Below, one piece after another: positions 55,658 through 64,000 of a stretch of 64,000 bases of DNA (positions are counted from its first letter, which is position 1; every line of letters begins with the position of its first letter). This DNA is from Lachnocurva sp029100405 (GTDB lineage: Bacteria; Bacillota; Clostridia; Lachnospirales; Lachnospiraceae). The DNA lies in NCBI GenBank assembly GCA_046263755.1, contig JBJYZC010000006.1:1-64000 (forward strand), in the 5' to 3' direction. The notes beneath the pieces were generated by a model. That model saw only the letters and a list, made by a program, of their open reading frames with translations. It ran no database searches and had not been told where the DNA came from. A program made the translations under genes and the position numbers.

Positions 55658-57283
55658 CTATAAGGCAATGGAAGGATCCCAGTCGTAGTCCTTTTCCAGA
55701 CTTCTACCTTCCCGTTCTTCCATAGGACAGACGGATATGGTCTGGGTTACTGGTGGTGCAGAATGATTCCGAGGGCGTAACCCTGCAAGAAATCGAATGT
55801 CCAGTCCACCGCAGTCGTAGACAATTTCTTCCTTGGTCAGGACACGACCGAACCAGAAAAAGGCCGTCTGGTCAGATGCCTTCTCCACTTCCTGAATCTG
55901 CCGTTCGGTCATGTGGTAAGGGATGACTTCTTTTCTAGGTTTTCTCTTGGTACGAACGTCTGCCATGGAAACGATCTTTTCGGACTGCTTGGTAGCGTAT
56001 TCCTGCCTTTCGGATTCCTTCAGGTAGTAGTAGACCGTGCGTCTGCTGACGGAAAGCTCCCTTGCAATGTCCATGACGCTGTATCCTTCGGAACGAAGTT
56101 TCTTGGCCTTAGCCTTCATCACTTCCCTTTTCTGCTGAAAGAGCTTCCCCTGTTTCTTTTCGATGGAACGCTTTTCCTTGTAGTACGCCTTGCCGTAGGC
56201 TCTGTTGTACTCGGGGTCTCGGGTGGTCACCTTTTCCATCCCGAACTGGCGGTAGAAGGTCTCGCTCTTTAGGGAATAGACCTTCCTGACCCGTGCGGAA
56301 CGGACTTCGCTCCGGGAAAGGGGAACCTCAAAGTTTTGGTTGAAGTCTACAAGCTTCTCGTAGGCTTCTTCCCTCGTGTTCCCCATGGAAAGGCAGAGAT
56401 TATGGAAATTCCAACACATGGTTTCCCGCATTCCGATGCAGGAACCTTGCCTTTGCAACTGGAGAAGGGTCTCTAACCGCTCGGTACGATAGTCCTTCCC
56501 TCCACGGATTCCCCGAACATGGATACTGCTCCGCTTGGTCTTATGTTCCTTCTTCCATTCCTGAAGATCGACATAAGTTTTCTTCTCGGTCATCACATAG
56601 TCGGCGTAGAACTGGAGATCGTGGGACTTCCCACCACCGGGAATGATCTGGATGACACTCTTGCAGACGGTGACGCAACGATTGTGCACCTTGTCAAAAC
56701 AGGTCTTTCGGTTGATGGACCCTGCCGGACGGAAGGTTGAGGTCAGCTTTTGTCCCTCGGCATGATACTGGGGGTCAATGGCATTGATTCGGTCAGCATA
56801 GGAATGAGCGACCTTCTGAACGAACCGAATGGCACGTTCCCGTCTTTTCCCCTTGAGACCACGAAGGATGTAGGGATGTTCCAAGGCATAGAGAAACCGC
56901 ATCCTGTGACCGTACTCGATGAAGGTAGGGAAAGGGATGGGAGATCCACATCCGTCCCCGATCAGCTCATTCATGAGTTTTTCCACCACGGTCTCTGCCG
57001 GAAGGTCAAAGGAATAGTCGATGTCGATGGCAAAGAAGTTGATGGATGAAAGATTGTCCTTCGTTCCACCCTTCTTTGGAGTGACATATTCTCCCAGACT
57101 GATCCCGAGGTTGTACAAGTTCCCGTTAAAGTAGGAGAGGGGGTCGGTTAACTCATTGGAAGGACAGAATACCCCCTTCCTGTTCTTCCCGCTATTCAGT
57201 TTGACGTACCCCTTGGACTTCCTGTAATAGGACAGGAGTTCTTCGGTACTTATCGGTTTTACACTCTGAATGGAGAATTCCAT
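55658..57283 (-). CDS. AEP primase-like replication protein with HTH (541 aa)
   Basis: Residues about 90-97 (FFAIDIDY) give the DxD of archaeo-eukaryotic primases, and STFRPAGSINRKT (about residue 185) the basic motif that follows in this family. Residues about 400-420 (VMDIARELSVSRRTVYYYLKE) form a helix-turn-helix. The start at 57283 follows GAGGTGG; the in-frame ATG at 57328 abuts the promoter box. Plasmid AEP proteins act as primases or replication initiators. Centromere-like repeats stand upstream at 57525-57654, so it could be a second replication module or a helper of Rep. Confidence 0.7.
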   Translation of the reverse strand: MEFSIQSVKPISTEELLSYYRKSKGYVKLNSGKNRKGVFCPSNELTDPLSYFNGNLYNLGISLGEYVTPKKGGTKDNLSSINFFAIDIDYSFDLPAETVVEKLMNELIGDGCGSPIPFPTFIEYGHRMRFLYALEHPYILRGLKGKRRERAIRFVQKVAHSYADRINAIDPQYHAEGQKLTSTFRPAGSINRKTCFDKVHNRCVTVCKSVIQIIPGGGKSHDLQFYADYVMTEKKTYVDLQEWKKEHKTKRSSIHVRGIRGGKDYRTERLETLLQLQRQGSCIGMRETMCWNFHNLCLSMGNTREEAYEKLVDFNQNFEVPLSRSEVRSARVRKVYSLKSETFYRQFGMEKVTTRDPEYNRAYGKAYYKEKRSIEKKQGKLFQQKREVMKAKAKKLRSEGYSVMDIARELSVSRRTVYYYLKESERQEYATKQSEKIVSMADVRTKRKPRKEVIPYHMTERQIQEVEKASDQTAFFWFGRVLTKEEIVYDCGGLDIRFLAGLRPRNHSAPPVTQTISVCPMEEREGRSLEKDYDWDPSIAL

Positions 57284-57331
57284 ACATTCCACCTCGTACT
57301 GGTTGAAACGGTTACTTTTTTCTGTCACCCC

Positions 57332-57345
57332 TTCTATGGTTAAAA
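57332..57345 (-). promoter_or_regulatory. CATAGAA box (AACC type)
   Basis: Minus-strand TTTTAACCATAGAA, 49 bp before the start at 57283. Confidence 0.7.
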
Positions 57346-57524
57346 AGTTGTGAGGAAAAACAGGAATTTGGAAAGAAATGGAAAATTATTTTGGAAGGGA
57401 CTAAGGGAAGGATTTTGGACAGGTCTAAGGAAGCCCCTTCGGAAGGGTTCAAGGAAGGGTTTGGAAATGTCTTTGGAGGGGTCTAAGGAATGGCTTAGTG
57501 GTGGGTAGGGGTACGGTCTATGAA

Positions 57525-57562
57525 TTGGTACATATAAACTTGACACTTTTTGCACACTTTTT
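57525..57562 (+). repeat. Centromere-like repeat near the primase gene
   Basis: TTGGTACATATAAACTTGACA followed by TTTTTGCACACTTTTT; same family as 17195-17712. Confidence 0.8.
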
Positions 57563-57619
57563 GGGATAGGTATCTAAGGGTATCTAGGGTGGTCGGAAAC
57601 AGGTAAAGGCATGGGTATA

Positions 57620-57654
57620 AAGTGTGCAAATTCTGTCAAGTCTATATGTACCAA
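57620..57654 (-). repeat. Inverted centromere-like repeat near the primase gene
   Basis: Minus-strand TTGGTACATATAGACTTGACA then GAATTTGCACACTT. With 57525-57562 it forms an inverted pair about 58 bp apart. Confidence 0.8.
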
Positions 57655-57844
57655 GTCCTGTATCCCCAGTCAGGGGCATCCATGGCAGGGTAGTACCCCT
57701 TCCAACCGTGACAGGGTAGAACCGTAGGTACCAAACGGGTATGGAGTTCCAACATAGGTACCAACTGTACCTAACCAAGTAATGAGCTACTCGACTGCAA
57801 CCAAACGGGTGGGGTAACAACGGTGTCCAACATTGTCACCAACC
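57655..57844. other. Intergenic stretch with weak repeat copies
   Basis: No gene. ACCAAACGGGT words and degraded members of the 30-bp hairpin family (about 57785 and 57815) are seen, in phase with the clear units that follow. Confidence 0.5.
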
Positions 57845-57935
57845 TAGCAACAAGTTGCTAGATTGTAGCCAAACGGATAGCAAGCTATCCGATTGCAACC
57901 AACCGAATAACAAGTTATTCGGTTGTACAGAATCC
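57845..57935. repeat. Three tandem 30-bp hairpin units (CAAG-loop family)
   Basis: Units at 57845 (TAGCAA-CAAG-TTGCTA), 57875 (GGATAG-CAAG-CTATCC) and 57905 (GAATAA-CAAG-TTATTC), exactly 30 bp apart; each has a different stem that stays complementary. Confidence 0.85.
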
Positions 57936-57966
57936 AGTACAAAATGCTCCGTTTTTCTAAATAACG

Positions 57967-57980
57967 TTTTAACCATAGAA
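57967..57980 (+). promoter_or_regulatory. CATAGAA box (AACC type) of the Tad-like operon
   Basis: TTTTAACCATAGAA, 75 bp before 58055. The preceding AATAACG is shared with the box at 63306. Confidence 0.75.
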
Positions 57981-57981
57981 A

Positions 57982-58029
57982 AGATGGGAACAGGAAGTCG
58001 GGATAATTCCTTCCTGTTTCCTTCCCATT
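57982..58029 (+). promoter_or_regulatory. Leader hairpin of the 58055 gene
   Basis: AACAGGAAG/CTTCCTGTT form a perfect 9-bp stem, extended by ATGGG/CCCAT beyond a bulge. It stands in the mRNA leader without a T run, so it may stabilise or regulate rather than terminate. Confidence 0.55.
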
Positions 58030-58054
58030 GTTCATACGAAAAGGAGAATGATAC

Positions 58055-59464
58055 ATGACGTTTATCGAGATTGCGGATGCAATTACCAAAGCAAAGGAAA
58101 GCCTGTCAGATACCAGTCTGGTATCAGCGTGTGATGCCATGGTGGAGAAGGCATTGTTCTTAGCCTACCGTACCGGGGAACTGAAGAAGAACCGTGGTCA
58201 GGTGAAAGAAAAGGATGAAGAAGACGAGGACATGGAAAAACTCGCCAAGGAGTACGGACTCACCCTAGAAGAGTACAAAGAGATCTTTGGGGATGACGAG
58301 GATGATGTAGAAGAAGAGGATGATGACTACGATTTCCTCTCTGACGATGACACAGAGACAACTAAGTCTTCTAGTCCTTCTAAGGATTCTACCGAAGACG
58401 ACCTCTTGGAAGATTCCAATGATGAAAGTGAAGAGGATGAATACAACTTCTGGGATGATGATGAAGAGGACGATACCCCGAATCCAACAGTTGATGAACC
58501 TGTTCCAGAGGAAACTGAGAAACACTTTGGTTCCAGAATCCCCGAAGTACAGACTCCCTCTTTCTTAAAAAAGCGGATGGAACACGATCAGGAACTGGAG
58601 GAAGAAGAAAACGAACCTTCCTTTGACGACCTGATGGCAGAAGCCAAGGCATCCCAGAAGGTTCCGGAAAAAGCTGCTGACATGGCACAGGATATGCTAG
58701 AACGGGTAGAAATGCCGGAACCTTCCAAGCCTGACAAAGAGGACGTTTCGGACAAAGAGACCGTTCCTGCTCCGGAGCAGACTCCTTCCATTCAGCCCGT
58801 ACCAAGAAATCCTCTGGTCGAGGAAAAGAAGAAAGCCCTTGGTACCTTCCAGTATGACCAGATGGCACTTACCGTTTCCTCTTCGGACAACACCAAGCAT
58901 GATGAAGTGATCATTACGGTCTATCCTCTGACCAATGAAGAGAATATGGTCAACAGTCCGATCTTTGTTGTCCTGTCCTCTCCGCATGACGTGAACCCTG
59001 TTTTTGCCTGCTCCTATGAAACCGACAAGGGCAACATGATTCGGGCATCCATTGACGGTCATGAGTTCATCATCTATGCCGAGATCAAGGATGGAAAGTT
59101 CACCGCTACCGCAATGCTCTCCGGAAAGAGCATGGAAGCCCATGAAGTCCTGAACGTGGTTCAGCACAAGGCTCATAATCCAAAGCATGAGATTTTGAAG
59201 AACGGACACATCAAGTTCACCTACGATGCCGGTGCAGGGGTCTTAGGACAGATCGAGGTCTTCCCGTTCGGTCAGAACTTTGTCTACATTCATAAGGTCG
59301 AGAACTTCTGTGACATGAGACTGTACGGAAACAATGACGTTGCCATTCAGACCGCAGACGGCAGGATGATGCAGGTGGTCATCCATCGGAAGGATGAAAA
59401 GCCCGGAGAAATGACCGAGCGTTCGATCATGTCGGCCGATCTTGTTCCCTTTCAGGCAGGCTGA
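58055..59464 (+). CDS. Very acidic protein with conserved C-terminal domain (469 aa)
   Basis: Residues 1-60 are helical. Residues about 65-240 are dominated by D and E (DDEDDVEEEDDDYDFLSDDD), almost surely disordered. Residues about 270-469 form a beta-rich domain (VIITVYPLTNEENM, FACSYETDKGNM, EIKDGKFTATAML). AAGGAG precedes the ATG. First gene of the Tad/VirB11-like operon. It could be a chaperone-like or DNA-mimicking protein; I cannot name the family. Confidence 0.72.
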   Translation: MTFIEIADAITKAKESLSDTSLVSACDAMVEKALFLAYRTGELKKNRGQVKEKDEEDEDMEKLAKEYGLTLEEYKEIFGDDEDDVEEEDDDYDFLSDDDTETTKSSSPSKDSTEDDLLEDSNDESEEDEYNFWDDDEEDDTPNPTVDEPVPEETEKHFGSRIPEVQTPSFLKKRMEHDQELEEEENEPSFDDLMAEAKASQKVPEKAADMAQDMLERVEMPEPSKPDKEDVSDKETVPAPEQTPSIQPVPRNPLVEEKKKALGTFQYDQMALTVSSSDNTKHDEVIITVYPLTNEENMVNSPIFVVLSSPHDVNPVFACSYETDKGNMIRASIDGHEFIIYAEIKDGKFTATAMLSGKSMEAHEVLNVVQHKAHNPKHEILKNGHIKFTYDAGAGVLGQIEVFPFGQNFVYIHKVENFCDMRLYGNNDVAIQTADGRMMQVVIHRKDEKPGEMTERSIMSADLVPFQAG

Positions 59465-59653
59465 AGGGGGCGACAGCCGGGGGAGAAGGTAAGGAAAGCA
59501 AAATCCCGACTCTCCCGGGTACTGTCGAAGGCTCTGCCCGGCTTCCTTCTTCTCATGGCCGTCAGTCTTGGTCTGGTTTTTTGGCGAACCGGCCTTCTGA
59601 CATCTTTTCTGGAGATCCTGAGTCGAAAGAGCACAGAGTTACCTCTTCCGTAG
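59465..59653 (+). other. Hydrophobic open frame, possible small membrane protein
   Basis: Right after the 58055 gene the same frame stays open for 62 codons and reads SKALPGFLLLMAVSLGLVFW, a basic then hydrophobic stretch like a signal or membrane anchor. The only ATG (59555) lies inside it, and no start codon stands near the GGGGGAGAAGG site. It may be a coding remnant or use an unusual start. Confidence 0.3.
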
Positions 59654-59700
59654 TACATGAATGAACGAATCGAACCATTTGACCAATAGAAAGGTATTTC

Positions 59701-60231
59701 ATGGAATCTTACAACGACTGCTATCTGATTGGATTTGTCGGGGACAAGCCGACAGAATCCGCACACATGGACGTTTGGAAAGGAACTTTCCCCTTGTGCT
59801 TTTTATCCCCGGACAACCGGCTTTCTTCCATCCCGGTTGTTCTGAAAGACAAAGGGAAAAAGGCAGACTTTATGAAACGGCAGCTTTATGAGACCTTGGT
59901 CTTACACGGACACTTGCAAAAGAACGAGCAGGGTACGTCCTACCTCTACCTTTTGGACTTCTTCCCGGTCTCCAATCATAAGTGCAAGCGTTCTGCCATC
60001 TTAAGTCTGGTTGACCATATCGGATCCCGGGTGTTCTTACAGGGAATGCAGGGAAAGGACGGACTGTTCGTTCCCCGGGTCGGACAGAAAAAGAATGTGA
60101 CCAAGGGAGACTGGTTTCCCGTCAATGAAATCTGTTCCGGGCGGTACAGTCTGACCGTGGACAATGAGCTGATCCGGGCGTCTGACCATATAGAAGAGGA
60201 CGAGACAGAATTAAATGGAGAAATGCAATGA
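59701..60231 (+). CDS. Unknown 176-aa protein coupled to the secretion ATPase
   Basis: Mixed alpha/beta soluble protein (YLIGFVGDKPTESAHMDVW, SRVFLQGMQGKDGLF); an OB-like fold is possible but not shown. AGAAAGG precedes the ATG. Its TGA overlaps the ATG of the ATPase (ATGA), so they are made together. Confidence 0.68.
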   Translation: MESYNDCYLIGFVGDKPTESAHMDVWKGTFPLCFLSPDNRLSSIPVVLKDKGKKADFMKRQLYETLVLHGHLQKNEQGTSYLYLLDFFPVSNHKCKRSAILSLVDHIGSRVFLQGMQGKDGLFVPRVGQKKNVTKGDWFPVNEICSGRYSLTVDNELIRASDHIEEDETELNGEMQ

Positions 60232-62306
60232 TGGATATGTTAGAACAGACCCTTCCCGAGCTTACGGACTTAAACAATTCCGAAAACAAGGATGAGTCCA
60301 AGGTCGAGAAGGAAAAGAAAGCGTTCGATAAGGTCTGGCGGGACTATATCAATAATCCCAGTAACCGTGTCTACTTGCAGGTGCAGAAAAAGACCTTGGA
60401 TCGAAACGAATTCCGACAGAGAATTCTGGAGGACGGAAAGAAGCGGAAAATTTCCACGGAAGCTGCCACCGCCGTTGCAGACGACATTGACAAAGCTCTG
60501 TGGGGATTTGACATCATAGACGATTTGATCAATAACGATGACGAAATCTCCGACATCCGTCTGGTGAATGAGAACGACATCTGCATTAAGAAACGGGGCA
60601 AGCGGTATCCGGCAACCGACAAAGACGGAAACCCCATCCGATTCCCCTCGAAGGATGCCTACATTCGGTTTATTGAGCATATCACGACCAGAAACAATAC
60701 CAACACGGCCATCAGTAATGCAGCACAGGTCTTTACGGATAAGGACTCTTCGAACAATTCCATCCTCCGGTTCTCTCTGGTATCCGACCTTGTAAACACG
60801 AATGACCGGCCAACCCTTCTGATCCGAAAGATCTTAAAGCATAAAAAGACCTTTGACACGCTTGTCCAGTCCCACTACATGACCGAGAAACAGAAACAAT
60901 GGATCAAGGACCGTTGGCTTAATGGGCACAGTTTCTTAATCTGCGGACCCAATGGTTCCGGAAAGACCACTCTCATCAATGCGGTACTGGACGTGACCCC
61001 GAAGAACCGTTCCTGCGATGTCATTCAGGAGTCCGAGGAGCTGTTCTGTGACGACCACCCTGAGATGGTCTTTCGAAGGATCGTACCGAAGAAGAACGGC
61101 ACCAGTATTTCCTACTCCATTGTCGACATCGGACGACTGGCCCTGATGGAATCGTTTGACATTATCGTCATCGGTGAGGTCAAAGGTCCTGAAGCTGCAC
61201 AGATTGCCTACGCCACCTATACCGGATCGCAATGTATGACTTCCGTGCATTCCATTTCCGCCCATGACGGATACCAGAAGATGATCGACTACGCCATGGA
61301 ATCGGACTCAAAAATGACCGCCAAGCAGTATGCCAACCAGTTTCAGGCCATGGACACGGTCATTTATGTCAAGGACTACCATATCTCAGAGATCGTCACG
61401 GCAAAGTATAACCCCAAGGTCGAAGGATTCTTCGACTTCCATGACGTGTATAACGAGAGCAAGGGCATTGATCGGATCGGAGAAGATGGTAAGGAAATCG
61501 AAGAGCCGGTCGAAGAAGATGATGTGGACTATGACATGATTACGGAATCCGTGAAGGAGCCGTCCAAGGCTTCTGTAAAAGAACCGTCCAAGGAACAGGT
61601 AGAACCTGAAGACGATAAGGTAGAATTCTTAGCGGACTTTCCAAAAGAACCTGAAGAAGACCATCAGCCAGAGAAATCCATTCCGTCAGAACCCGAAGAG
61701 ATCGTTGTGGAGGAATCAACAGATATGCAAACAAACACCAATACCATCGAAGAAACTGTGTCGGAAGGGATACGACCAGTCTCGGAAGAACTGGCAGAAC
61801 AGTCCAAGGCAGATGAGGAGCGTTGGAACTGCCTGAATGATAAGCTTTCCGAGCTGAATCAGAAACTGGATGACCTTCTGAAAGAGCGGCAGGAAGAGCA
61901 TACCGTAGAACCGGAGACCCCGACTCCGCAGGAAGAGGTTCTCCAGACAGAAGAAGAATCCTATCCTTCAACTTCTGAGAAAGAACCTGTATCCATGGGG
62001 ATTGACTTTGCTACTGGGGAAGAAATGGACGATCCCTTCCCGGAAGAGGAAGAAAACCCTCTGGACTATCTCATGCCTGACTTTGACAAGGCAGAACTAT
62101 CCGACTCTGACCCTGACAAAGCAGATAATGAATTACCCGACTTAACAGAGTTAGATAATGAGTTACCTGACCCTGACGAGTTAGAACATGGGAAAGACGA
62201 CATCATCTATCAGAATGACAAAGAAACCTTTATTGACGATGTTTCAGATGATGCAGACATCTCGCATGGCGTAGAGGATGTCGCATTCGAAATGATGGGC
62301 TTTTAA
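60228..62306 (+). CDS. CpaF/TadA-type secretion ATPase with long acidic tail (692 aa)
   Basis: Walker A is ICGPNGSGKTT (about residue 240), the Asp box VIQESEELF, Walker B IIVIGEVKGPEA, and the His box MTSVHSISAHDG. The N-terminal part (residues 1-210) is typical of CpaF. Residues about 430-692 are an added acidic, probably disordered tail with E/P/D repeats, which ordinary CpaF lacks. It would power a Tad-like pilus or related machine with the TadB/TadC-like membrane proteins that follow. Confidence 0.9.
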   Translation: MMDMLEQTLPELTDLNNSENKDESKVEKEKKAFDKVWRDYINNPSNRVYLQVQKKTLDRNEFRQRILEDGKKRKISTEAATAVADDIDKALWGFDIIDDLINNDDEISDIRLVNENDICIKKRGKRYPATDKDGNPIRFPSKDAYIRFIEHITTRNNTNTAISNAAQVFTDKDSSNNSILRFSLVSDLVNTNDRPTLLIRKILKHKKTFDTLVQSHYMTEKQKQWIKDRWLNGHSFLICGPNGSGKTTLINAVLDVTPKNRSCDVIQESEELFCDDHPEMVFRRIVPKKNGTSISYSIVDIGRLALMESFDIIVIGEVKGPEAAQIAYATYTGSQCMTSVHSISAHDGYQKMIDYAMESDSKMTAKQYANQFQAMDTVIYVKDYHISEIVTAKYNPKVEGFFDFHDVYNESKGIDRIGEDGKEIEEPVEEDDVDYDMITESVKEPSKASVKEPSKEQVEPEDDKVEFLADFPKEPEEDHQPEKSIPSEPEEIVVEESTDMQTNTNTIEETVSEGIRPVSEELAEQSKADEERWNCLNDKLSELNQKLDDLLKERQEEHTVEPETPTPQEEVLQTEEESYPSTSEKEPVSMGIDFATGEEMDDPFPEEEENPLDYLMPDFDKAELSDSDPDKADNELPDLTELDNELPDPDELEHGKDDIIYQNDKETFIDDVSDDADISHGVEDVAFEMMGF

Positions 62307-62323
62307 GAGAAAGGAACTCTGCT

Positions 62324-63289
62324 ATGCAGACTTATATCTATTTAACCTATGCCTTATGGATTGCCCTAGGTGTTGCCGTAGGATTTTTTGTCTACCACTT
62401 GGTGAAGTGGTTGGCGAAAGATCAGGTCTTTGCCATTTTGGGAGCAAAGATCGCCGGGAACATGGAGAAGGTGTCTTCCCTTCGGCGAAAAGCCTTGGCA
62501 CAGAAGTTGCAGGAAGACCGTGCCGGGGTTGCCGACATTAAGTTCTCGTCTTGGGACAAGCTCTTCCGATTTATCGGTCAGACCGGTATTCTGGACAAGA
62601 TTCCGGGGGCGAACGAAGCTTCGGTACTGGCCGGGGTGATCCTCCTGTTGTTAGGAATCGGACTTGCCGTGTCCGTCCTTGCCAAGTCCATTCTTCTGGG
62701 ACTGATTGTCGTAGTGGTTGTCCTGATTGCGATTGTTCAGGTGTCACGAACCATTATCGGACATCGGAAGATGAAGATTGACAGCGAACTTCTCCCCTTC
62801 ATCAACTCCTGTATGTCGAGTGCAGCAGGACAGGCGGACATTATTTCTATCTTTCAGGACATTTATCCCAGTATGGATGAACCACTCCGTTCCATGCTCG
62901 AAACCTGTGTGGCGGAAGCCAATGCGACCAACAATAAGCAGCTCGCCATTCGGCATTTAAGTGAGCGGAGTGCATCCGACCAGTTTTATGCAACCATCAA
63001 TAATCTCTATCTTTGTTCTGAGACCTCGGGCGAGTACGGAAAGACGATTCGTGCCCTGTCGAAGACCCTGATCGTGTACAACAACACGTTGGAGAAAAAG
63101 AAGGCCATCCTTCGAAATGCCAGAGTGAACGGTGCCATGCTTGCCGGTATGGGAATCGTTGCGATCGTGTCCTGTAATGGATTCTATGCAGGATTCTTAA
63201 ACATTATCCTGCACAATACCATCAGCCTTGCGATTATGGCGGCCATGGTGGTGATTGCGATTCTGGCCCTGACGATCTCGGCAGACTAA
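62324..63289 (+). CDS. TadB-like inner-membrane protein (321 aa)
   Basis: Membrane spans at residues about 5-25, 100-145 (LAGVILLLLGIGLAVSVLAK) and 265-315; the T2SSF-type core (LLPFINSCMSSAAGQADIIS, YGKTIRALSKTLIVYN) lies between. Such proteins form the membrane platform turned by the TadA ATPase. It starts 17 bp after the ATPase gene behind GAAAGGA. Family by pattern and order. Confidence 0.82.
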   Translation: MQTYIYLTYALWIALGVAVGFFVYHLVKWLAKDQVFAILGAKIAGNMEKVSSLRRKALAQKLQEDRAGVADIKFSSWDKLFRFIGQTGILDKIPGANEASVLAGVILLLLGIGLAVSVLAKSILLGLIVVVVVLIAIVQVSRTIIGHRKMKIDSELLPFINSCMSSAAGQADIISIFQDIYPSMDEPLRSMLETCVAEANATNNKQLAIRHLSERSASDQFYATINNLYLCSETSGEYGKTIRALSKTLIVYNNTLEKKKAILRNARVNGAMLAGMGIVAIVSCNGFYAGFLNIILHNTISLAIMAAMVVIAILALTISAD

Positions 63290-63305
63290 CTTTTTCTGAA
63301 TAACG

Positions 63306-63319
63306 TTTTAACCATAGAA
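63306..63319 (+). promoter_or_regulatory. CATAGAA box (AACC type)
   Basis: TTTTAACCATAGAA preceded by AATAACG, as at 57967; 26 bp before 63346. Confidence 0.75.
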
Positions 63320-63345
63320 GTATTGGAAAGGCAAAGAGAAAGCGA

Positions 63346-64000
63346 ATGGAACTTACGAACATATATCCGATTGTGCATATCTTAAAAATCATCGCCATGT
63401 GCGGAATCGCCGGTTTCGCTTCCATTCTGGTCGTGGTTCTTCTGATGAAAGCCTTTACGGAGGACAATCAGAAGGCGGCCATGGAAGGATTTGACCATGC
63501 CTTAACAAAGGTCCTTTCTTCCGACAAGACAAGGAGATTCAAGCGGTATCTCATCCAGACGGGCATACAGGATCGGTTTAATTTTCCCGTTACTCCGGCA
63601 ACCTACATTCTTTTGATGTTAGTGTCGGGTGCCGTGATTGCGGTGGGTGTTCAGCTCCTGTTTGACAAGTTTGCCGTCTTTGGATTTCTTGCCGGGTTCT
63701 TCGGATTTGACCTTTTGATGCGTGCCATGAATTCCTCGGACAATCGGGAGATCCAAAAGGATGTCTTTATGATCCTGATGAACCTTCGGGTGCAACTGGG
63801 AGCCAACCTCTTTATCACGGACGCTCTGATGGCGTGTGAACCCTTGGTCAAGAACAAGCGGTTCAAGAAGGCTCTGGATGCCTTAATCAATGACTTTGGC
63901 AATCAGAACGTTTCCAATCTGGATGCGATTGAAGCCTTTGACAGTAAGTTCAAGAACTTAAACGTCATGAACTTAAAGATTTTCCTAAGGAACTATATGT
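63346..64000 (+). CDS. TadC-like inner-membrane protein, cut by the window end
   Basis: Starts MELTNIYPIVHILKII behind AAAGGCAAAGAG. Membrane spans at residues about 15-36 and 88-125; the following helical part (IQKDVFMILMNLRVQLGANL) is that of T2SSF/TadC proteins. At least 218 residues lie in the window, and the 3' end is missing. It has its own CATAGAA box although it follows the TadB-like gene by only 56 bp. Confidence 0.78.
   Translation, partial: MELTNIYPIVHILKIIAMCGIAGFASILVVVLLMKAFTEDNQKAAMEGFDHALTKVLSSDKTRRFKRYLIQTGIQDRFNFPVTPATYILLMLVSGAVIAVGVQLLFDKFAVFGFLAGFFGFDLLMRAMNSSDNREIQKDVFMILMNLRVQLGANLFITDALMACEPLVKNKRFKKALDALINDFGNQNVSNLDAIEAFDSKFKNLNVMNLKIFLRNYM

Noticed and set aside
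1..64000. tRNA, rRNA or riboswitch genes
   Set aside because: I looked for cloverleaf ends, ribosomal RNA stretches and common riboswitch cores while reading and saw none; a covariance-model search would be needed to exclude them.

Overview
The window reads as part of a large, low-to-mid GC Bacillota replicon, most likely a big plasmid or plasmid-like conjugative element. The reasons are: AGGAGG-type ribosome sites before nearly every gene, ATGA/TAATG-overlapped operons, a Rep_3-type initiator behind an iteron array, a ParM/ParR-like pair and a ParA operon with their own repeat arrays, a DnaG-type zinc-finger primase protein, an AEP-like primase, two VirB11/CpaF-type ATPases with TadB/TadC-like partners, and an NlpC/P60 cell-wall hydrolase of the conjugation type. 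Erysipelotrichales or a relative is plausible, but I cannot prove the host. No rRNA, tRNA or CRISPR array was seen.

Layout. 1-8.1 kb (minus): small acidic proteins, two pentapeptide-repeat proteins, and a secreted InlB-repeat protein whose C-terminal domain lies in an invertible cassette (3072-4204). 8.2-14.0 kb (minus): a HipA-like kinase with a small partner, two membrane-anchored coiled-coil proteins and a RecD-like helicase. 14.2-19.9 kb: ParM/ParR-like pair, a candidate small RNA, three 83-bp repeats, five centromere-like repeats, and ParA with an RHH-like partner. 19.9-30.2 kb (plus): NlpC/P60 membrane protein, an SSB-like protein, a primase zinc-finger protein, an unknown protein, the iteron origin and Rep. 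30.2-33.3 kb (minus): VirB11-like ATPase and membrane proteins. 33.4-34.8 kb: a TnpB-only IS605-type element next to a DUF4116-like protein. 36-44 kb (plus): a tightly overlapped cluster of very small genes, interrupted by a complete IS200/IS605 element. 44.1-51.6 kb (minus): class A penicillin-binding protein (PBP) operon with an embedded kinase module, and a second kinase module. 51.6-55.6 kb (minus): XRE regulator with glycosyltransferases and membrane proteins. 55.6-57.3 kb: primase-like replication protein. 58-64 kb (plus): Tad/VirB11-like secretion genes, cut by the window end.

Signals that ordinary annotation would miss: (1) a 25-bp inverted repeat flanks two convergent, in-frame alternative 3' ends of the InlB-repeat gene, which indicates a C-terminal phase switch. 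(2) A ~48-51 bp double-hairpin element occurs at least nine times, inside intergenic DNA and in frame inside genes; one copy interrupts a centromere-like repeat, so filled and empty sites can be compared. (3) A 14-bp box (TTTTAMSCATAGAA, with variants) stands before about fifteen transcription units, while other units have ordinary TTGACA/TATAAT promoters. (4) Tandem 30-bp hairpin units have changing but still complementary stems. (5) A small zinc-ribbon gene carries an in-frame UGA exactly where Trp would fit.

How the parts work together: Rep with its iterons would start replication, and the AEP-like protein may prime it; the ParM/ParR-like and ParA systems would segregate the element; the ATPases, TadB/TadC-like proteins, NlpC/P60 protein and PBP would build or pass an envelope-spanning machine; the kinase modules look like toxin-antitoxin or signalling units. 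The shared CATAGAA box suggests that core functions are switched as one regulon.
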